From NCBI GenBank assembly GCA_025738555.1, contig JAOVFP010000013.1, positions 3,162,001-3,226,000 on the forward strand: a stretch of 64,000 nucleotides of DNA, in the 5' to 3' direction. The position numbers were made by a program, and so were the translations under genes. Source of the stretch: Cyathus striatus. Taxonomy: Eukaryota > Basidiomycota > Agaricomycetes > Agaricales > Nidulariaceae. Below the pieces are notes generated by a model. That model searched no databases and was not told where the DNA came from. It was given only the letters and a program-made list of their open reading frames with translations. Within the stretch, counting starts at the first letter, position 1; the number at the start of each line of letters is the position of its first letter. Positions 57,618 through 64,000 of this stretch are shown piece by piece.

Positions 57618-59935
57618 TTAACGCGAAGGCGAACCGTCATTCCCGCCGTCATTGAGGTGTCCGCCACGGAAACCTCGTCCTCTGCTTCTTCCAAGGAGCC
57701 CTCGTCCTGCATGACCGATGCGGAATATACCTGGAAGAGGAACAATTGGAGGAGTCTCCCACTGTCTGTGGTCAGGAATGAGTTGAATATCCACTCGGGG
57801 ATCTTCAAGCTCTTCATCAGAAAGGTCTTCATCTTCATCTGGCTGTTAAAATGTCAGTAGGATGATTTTCTCTGATGCATGTAAATCACGAACTTCAAGA
57901 TCAATTACCAATGCCCCGGTGTGCCATCCCGCCGCAGTGACGGAAAAGCAAAATCGATCTTTCGATATTTTCCTTCTGTGATCAAATCGAACTTCTGTAG
58001 GTGCTTCTACATCAGCCGGCCTGGCTCGTCCGCGATGCTCTAACGCCATGATACGTTGCTCCTCTCTAGCGAAGCCGCCTGGAGATCCAACTGGTATTTC
58101 AGTTGGATCACCCAATCCCAGTGCTCCCGCCGAAAATGCTCCCCATGTCAAGAGCTTGCCAGTAGCAGTAAGTGCAGCATTGTGATAATCACCAATAACT
58201 ACGGATATTACAGCCTTATTCTGTAGCGCCGGGATGACCTTCGGTTCGGATTTCGGTGTTGTGTTACAATCACCCAAAAGAACTACTGAACTTGATCCGG
58301 TAGAGTATGCCGTAAAGTGCATGAAATTGGCCGATATCTGTTACTTCATGAGTGTGATCTAAACCTGCCTGAAACGGACGACATACATGTGTAATCTGCA
58401 TCGTCTTGGGAGGGAATCCGCCGTCTTTACCGTTAGATGCCGAGTTCTGAAGGGTCAGGTTCTCCCGGATTTCGTTTATATCACTGAACTTGGGAAGCTT
58501 CACAAACGGTAAATATAAAAGGCGTTGCGTTGATAATGGGATGCTAACTCACATATTCCCAGCGACCTTGGGAGGCAGATGTCTCATTGTCAAGACCACC
58601 AAACTGGAGAACATGACCTTCATTGGTCAGGCCAATAATGTTTCTGTCCAGCGCAGCAATCTTGACAAGCTGTGGGTAACGTTTGTCACTTCTATTTCCA
58701 GTGCTGGACAATTCCGGCAATGTCGGTATCGAAGGCAACCGCACAGGATCCATGTCTAATTTCCATGTGACACAGGAGATCTCTCCGTTAGGCGTTGAAG
58801 GCGCCTTCTTATCACCATCGAGGTTCATTGTCTCGAATTTTTGCTGAATGCGGTCATGCATACGTCCGGAAAGAGGCCACCATACAAATACATCACCTGA
58901 CACCGTCAGGACTGAAGAAAACGACCATCCGCATTCAACTTGTGATGGAATAGAATCGCGAGTAGTGAGAAGAGGCGAGGACAGGTAAAAAGGACGACCC
59001 CAGTTAATAAATGTCCACACCTTCCTCTCAGCGTCTAGGCACGAGGAGTGTAATCTGCCACAACTAAAAGCCAGGCGAGATAATGATCGTTAATGATAAC
59101 AAGCAGATGCAGATAACAAGATCACCTTATGCTCCGTATCTTATCGGGCATGAGAAGCTTTAATGGGCTAGATGCCACTTGCCCAGCTTCAGAATAACCA
59201 TCATTTCTTAGTGCAGATGAACTTCCGTCCAACGTGCCTATTCACAAGTTATTATGCATGTTAATGTTTAAGATGAGAACAGTATAACTTACCCCAGACA
59301 TATATATTTCCTTTAGTGTCCAGTGCATGAAATGACCTGAAGGTCTGTAAGTATTTGAGAAAGGAAAAGAAATGGCACATCAACTTACATTCCTCCAGCA
59401 ACAAGGTCGATTATTTGGGCTTTCTTAATTCGCAACTGTGTGGGGAAAGGAACGCCATTTACAGTAGAGCGCGGAAATTTGGAGAGCCCTAAACGCCCAT
59501 TGGCTTTCTCTCTGCAAAAAGATTAAAAGACAACTTTAAAAACGACAGTGTCCAACTGACCCCCATACAAAAACTGAGATACTTCATAAGCGATCTAAGT
59601 ACTCAGAAATATATAAACCTAGTGCCCACCTTTAGGATTAGATAGACCGCGATAGATGAACTTCCAGCCGCTTGTCCTGGCAGTGCGCTCTGGAGCGAAG
59701 TTGAAGTCGGAAATGAGCTTTCTTTTCCACAAAGTCTCGTCCAAGCATAACGTAGCAAATAGCTGATGTAAATATCGATCAGTGAAGTTCAGCGTTTACA
59801 CGCAAGAAAGACGGTTACTTTGTTGGTGCAGCTTAAGCTGAGAAGGTCAGCAGTAGGAAGGATTGGAAAAACATTGTCAAAGAGAACTTCGATAGGTAAT
59901 CCTGATAAAGAGGGAGATATGGTTGTGGATTGCAT
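57618..59935 (-). CDS. SAF1: F-box protein with RCC1-type repeats (SAF1-like), RGG tail
   Basis: Probably a substrate receptor of an SCF ubiquitin ligase. The start at 59935 (MQSTTISPS) leads directly into the F-box LPIEVLFDNVFPILPTADLL; an in-frame ATG at 60064 is an alternative. Downstream exons show RCC1-like blades: MSFHALDTKGNIYVWG, GWSFSSVLTVSGDVFVW, IAALDRNIIGLTNEGHVLQF and GDYHNAALTATGKLLTWGAF. This order is that of yeast Saf1. A penultimate acidic block (PDEDEDLSDEELEDPRVDIQ) is followed by a C-terminal Arg/Gly-rich tail (GHAGRGLLGRSRGRGFRGGH) and a TAA at 57618. A parallel frame over the last exon is open longer but is not RCC1-like. About nine introns. Confidence 0.82.
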
Positions 59936-60064
59936 AGTAGTGCTAGTGAATACTTGGTTGTTAGATTGAGAGTGAGAGATGTACCATTGATATTGATAAT
60001 TGAAGTACGAGGAGTGACTGCGCCAAGACTGCGCGTATGTCGATTCTGTGACGTCATGAGCCAT

Positions 60065-61681
60065 AGGTACTATACAGTACCGTGGGAATTTGAACTTTGA
60101 AAAAATATCGAGTTGCTCTCAGCAGTGAGAATGTCCAACTATATGGTGTTCCCTGTTCCCTTAAGCTTCCAACCGACGGGTGTTCTTGCCGCTTGCGGTG
60201 CTGGTCTCAACTCTTCTCAACTCCGAGTGATTTCGATATTTCCTGAGTGGTTCTTTCGGGCCGCCGTATGGAGTTACTCGACACATATTCTTCGCGGAGT
60301 CCGGGTGATGGAACTTGGAAGTGTCTTCGCTTCCATGCTTTGGTGTTATTAACATGTCAAGTTCAAAATCTTGAAAAGCGCAAGTGCTGCGTGCAGTGTG
60401 CAGTGCATTTTTTCTATTGTCGGCGTTGCGGAATCATCCTTCGAACTCCCCGGATATCCACTTTTCGCTTTAGCCTCGATCCCTGTCCGCATGAAACCCG
60501 TGTCGCAGCGATGCTGGACTTCACCGTTTATGTCTGTCACTTGAACTTTAGGAAGGCGCGATGATGCTTCGAGGACTGACAGCTTCATCAACTCGTCATG
60601 TCTGTCAACAACAAAAGTTCGCAGCGCCATCAAGGACTCACCCTTGCTCATCATGCTTCTTTTCCAACAAACAATCCTGGTGGATTGGATCATCGAAATG
60701 GGGTTTTTTACGCGCACCGGTCTTCTTGCATATCCAACAACCAGAGCCGTTATTCGGAGGTCGGTATATCGAACCTCTTCATCCATTCTATAAAAAGTCG
60801 TAAGGCGCTGCGATAGGAAGATCCGTGCTCGGACTAGATGTTCATTCCGCGCCATCATCAGTGGGCGAAAATAAAGATGCAATAATCATGCTGAGTTTAA
60901 GTACTCGGCAAGTGATTCTCAAATTTCCCATAACTGATGGCGGAAAACTGAATCATCCGGATCAATGGTGAGTTGCTGGTCAATAATATTTGTGAATTGT
61001 GTCACTCCTTATCGAGAAATACATTCTCGAGGTCGAGAACCTTTTCAAGCCAGCGGTTAAGTACCACTGAGGATCTTCTTACTTCTCATGCATGTAAATT
61101 TAGAATGCCATCTTCGAGTTTCCGTCGAAGCCTTTTCATTCGCACCGCCTGGGGATTCTCTTCTTTGCCATATTCTATGGGTAAGTATACACATACGTGA
61201 CATATCATTCTTTAACACGTGGGGATATGACTTATCGTATTAGAACAAACTGGGTAAACTATTTTCTGCATGATAGGGTTTGGCTATTGTAGGAAATGTG
61301 AAGGAACCTCGGTGCTGATTTATCGCCAATCCAGTCCTTTCGTCGACATCTTTTCCAGGTGATCAATTTATTCACGAATTAATATTACACCTATAGTGCT
61401 ATGAAAGGTAAGGCGAGACCGACAAAATACGTATGGTAAAGAATAGCGAAATATAATCAAGATAACAATACAGATCCATGTAATAGGGTAACAATGTACA
61501 GTTATACGTGCGTAAGCAATGCGACTAGGTTTGTAAACGACAATAAAATTAAACTATATGCACTGGAATTAAGAAACGACAAGGAAAGTAGTGGATGTTT
61601 ACGGTAGGTAAAACAGGGATAGGACGAGAGCCAACCTGCAGTCCTCAATTTACGAATAGTGGACATCGTGGGGTCAATAAT
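60065..61681. other. Long intergenic stretch with one uninterrupted ORF
   Basis: 1.6 kb between the SAF1-like gene and the CON7-like gene. The only notable item is a 177-codon reverse-strand frame (60349-60882), listed separately. The rest shows no consistent coding or repeat signal. Confidence 0.35.
60349..60882 (-). CDS. Hypothetical ORF, 177 codons
   Basis: Uninterrupted frame starting MHLYFRPLMMARNEHLVRAR and ending LALFKILNLTC. No recognised motif, no signal peptide or membrane segment. It is intronless, unlike nearly every other gene here, and rich in Arg and Met. It may be chance; its length is the only support. Confidence 0.2.
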   Translation of the reverse strand: MHLYFRPLMMARNEHLVRARIFLSQRLTTFYRMDEEVRYTDLRITALVVGYARRPVRVKNPISMIQSTRIVCWKRSMMSKGESLMALRTFVVDRHDELMKLSVLEASSRLPKVQVTDINGEVQHRCDTGFMRTGIEAKAKSGYPGSSKDDSATPTIEKMHCTLHAALALFKILNLTC

Positions 61682-63970
61682 TTATCGGTCGTATTCATCG
61701 CCGCTTGTGGGACCTAAACTTGCATGACCAGTACTTGGTCGACCCGATTCCTCGTCGTATACCTTGTAATGGTAGCCCGCCATATCGCCACCGCCGTGTT
61801 GCAAAGGAGGAAGTAACGAAGGTGGCTGATATCCCGGTAATGGGGTGAACAGCGTGCTATCGGCTGGAAGCTGACCGGTCGGGGGCTGAGAGTGAGAAGG
61901 GGACGGTGGTCGGCCTTGGGTATGGGCAGGAGGCTGCAAGGAATTGATGGGAAGGGGAGTAGGTTGGGAAGGATGAGACTGATTTATTCCACCAGCTGAC
62001 ATGTAAGATTCATGCCGTGTAGGAAGCGAAGAACCCGGATGCCAGGAAGCTGGAAGACCAGTAGAATAACGTTGTCTGGCGGACATGTGACCATAGTTGA
62101 CAACGAGGTCATCGCGGTCATGGATAGGGTATCGAATATCTTCAATAGACACGGAGTACCGTTGGCCAGACCCCTGCTGAGATATTGATAGAGAGGAGGG
62201 TAACCCAGAAGCTGGATTATGCATCGATTGTTGATGGAGCGATGTTGAGCTGCCAGAGGTATTATAGCGATGCATGCCGTATATATTGTCGTCACTGCGA
62301 TTGCTAATGTTGGCTCTACGCATGTTGTTTACAGAAGATTCACTCTCTTTCTTCGCTTTTCGCCATTGTTTCCGCAGCTCTTTGAATTCTGATAACAAAA
62401 TATTGTTAATTAAGGCATATGTAGCAATGCTCATGGCATACCGTTAGGATTGCGCTTCGGACCGTGCTTCTGCATGGTGACATGTGCGTTCAGGTGATTC
62501 AATGTCCCATAAGCCTTTGTGCAGTCAGGCCAAGAGCATTGATAGAGACGTTCAATCTCATCGTACCTCCTGCGAGGCCGCTTCTTAACCGCGTTCCCAG
62601 GTAAGGCAACAAATGAGTACGTCTTGCTGGGACTTTGGTTGATACTAGAGGTGCGCTGAACACTCATGGATGATTGTGAGGACGCGGGATTGAAGCTCAG
62701 ACCTAAGGGAGGGTTTGATGAAGTGGAAGTTCCCGTCCCGGGGGGTGACGGTCCATATAGATTTTCGGCACCGGGAGAATAGGGAACACCTGATGTCGGA
62801 GAAGCCACCAAGCCCCCAGAAAAATTCGGTTGAAGGGGAGATATTGGCTCGTCTAGGCTGGTTGAACTGTAGGATGGCATACGGTCCTGATTCTGCTTCC
62901 AAGCAGCGGAGTGTAAATGCGATTGGGATGCTGAGTAGCCGGATTGAATCTGCCTTAGGTCCCTCAGAGACCCGATACTTGCTCCACGATGAAGTGATGG
63001 AACATATATGGACGAGGGGGTGCGGCATGAGCTCGATAACGAGGGGTTGTATGTATGATTAAATTGGTCATAGCGGCCGGTATCCAGAGACGATGCTGTC
63101 GCGTACATACTTGCACCACCAAGAACTGCAGGCTCAGACATACGCCGTTGGTCGAGAAGAGAAGATTGCGAATGGCTTCCAGCCGAGTATTTATTTAAAC
63201 GGGAGTACCGGTCTGGCAGGGAGTCCGATTGATCTAGGCGATCTGGCTCTTCGGAAAACGTCTGGTGATCTGAATGGAGGAAGCGTTCTTGCGCGTGGGG
63301 GGCGCTAAATGGATGGGGAAACGTGGTGGGACGAGAATTATCGACAGGAGAGGGCGAGTCGGATAGATATGTGCCCGCGGGAGCAGAGTCTTTTGCAATT
63401 GCGCCAGAGTCTATGTCAGTAAACGCCTGGTGGGAGTGAGGAGCGGCAGCATAGGAAGGCGGAGACGCAGGATAAGGCGCGGAATTATTATCATACATGT
63501 CTGTAGAAGGCAAGGCAGGGTGAAAAGAAGCAGGCCCACCCAGGTCATAGTGGTAGTTGCCAGAATTAGGGAGCGGGGACTGGGGAGACGGTATGCGGTC
63601 GTCGTCCACTGTGTCTGCGGAGGAAGCGGACTGGGTAGGGGACACGGTGAGGGCGGCAAAGTTTGGAATGGGGGCAGCAAAATAAGACTGGTCGTGCAGG
63701 GCGAGGGCTGCGGACTGGCGGGGTGGTTCTGGAACAGTGTTCAGATTCAGAGTTGGAGGAGTGAGGAGGAGATGGGGCAGCATATCACCTGTGGCGGGGG
63801 TGGCTGGTAGAAGGGTGAATATAAGAGGAGAGAGCAGCTATAGGGAAGATCAGAGGAGGAATGAATTAATGAATGCGCAAAGATATACCTGAGTTTGGGC
63901 GGGGACGGTTCCGCTGCAACTCAAGTCTAAGACTGTCCCGAGCTTCGTGTTGTAAATCCCTCGACTTCAT
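61682..63970 (-). CDS. CON7: C2H2 zinc-finger protein, CON7 type
   Basis: Likely transcription factor. The model has three exons and closes to 711 residues: 63889-63970, 62442-63788, 61682-62388. The ATG at 63970 (MKSRDLQHEARDSLRLELQR) joins in frame across a 100-nt intron, so the ATG at 63783 is internal. A long Ser/Pro/Tyr-rich region precedes a single compact C2H2 finger (LYQCSWPDCTKAYGTLNHLN, then AHVTMQKHGPKRNPN) and the joined helix EFKELRKQWRKAKKE. The finger plus this basic helix is the signature of Con7 of ascomycetes, a regulator of conidial morphology and chitin genes. Role in a basidiomycete is inferred. The C-terminal third is Ser/Pro/Gln-rich. Confidence 0.88.
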
Positions 63971-64000
63971 CCTAATCTGAGATCCCACTCGGCGTGACGT
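63971..64000. other. Start of the upstream region of the CON7-like gene
   Basis: Thirty bases; nothing else can be said. Confidence 0.3.

Noticed and set aside
60349..60882. A confident new gene
   Set aside because: Length alone supports it; no introns, motif or promoter signal. Kept only as a low-confidence entry.

Overview
The window is a gene-dense stretch of nuclear DNA from a filamentous basidiomycete, most likely an Agaricomycete. The evidence is many short introns (about 45-100 nt) with GT..AG borders, genes on both strands a few hundred bases apart, and a typical fungal gene set. I could rebuild about 26 loci; many short open frames elsewhere are shadows of these genes on the other strand. 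I see no CRISPR array, no rRNA, no convincing tRNA and no autonomous transposon.

Left part (1-15.8 kb, all + strand): the 3' part of a Rho guanine-nucleotide exchange factor (DEP-DH-PH-CNH, Rom2 type), a tandem pair of membrane-anchored S10 serine carboxypeptidase genes, a secreted and probably GPI-anchored chitin deacetylase, and the Sec1/Munc18 exocytosis factor. Rho signalling, secretion and wall chitin modification belong to the same broad biology, but clustering here may be chance. The first carboxypeptidase copy is broken; the second is intact. The two share a 353-bp identical tract that spans two introns inside otherwise diverged sequence, which points to recent gene conversion.

Middle part (15.9-36 kb): RPT4 (19S proteasome ATPase), RPL19, the C-terminal remnant of another S10 carboxypeptidase, a CAP-Gly/CLIP-170 family protein, RPS18, the spliceosome disassembly factor TFIP11/Ntr1, a WD40 protein with SUMO-interaction-like motifs, RPB4, PUS1 and xylulokinase. 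A short inverted-repeat element with a 10-bp flanking direct repeat lies between RPS18 and TFIP11.

Right part (36-64 kb): a possible 69-residue orphan gene with a TATA box, an R3H-SUZ protein, an AAAP amino acid transporter with a 20-nt microexon, DNA polymerase delta subunit POL32/POLD3, a disordered protein with a possible myristoylated N-terminus, a DUF202 membrane protein, methylenetetrahydrofolate reductase, an ELMO protein, an M28 aminopeptidase, an F-box/RCC1 protein (SAF1-like) and a CON7-type C2H2 zinc-finger protein.

Most of this is housekeeping. The parts most worth a second look are the carboxypeptidase pair, the small inverted-repeat element, a few unusual splice events (GC-AG introns, microexons, two possible 23-nt introns), a likely dual-start PUS1 and the small orphan gene. 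I did not find a clearly new defence or biosynthetic system. All exon joins are my own reading from splice signals and frame closure, without transcripts.
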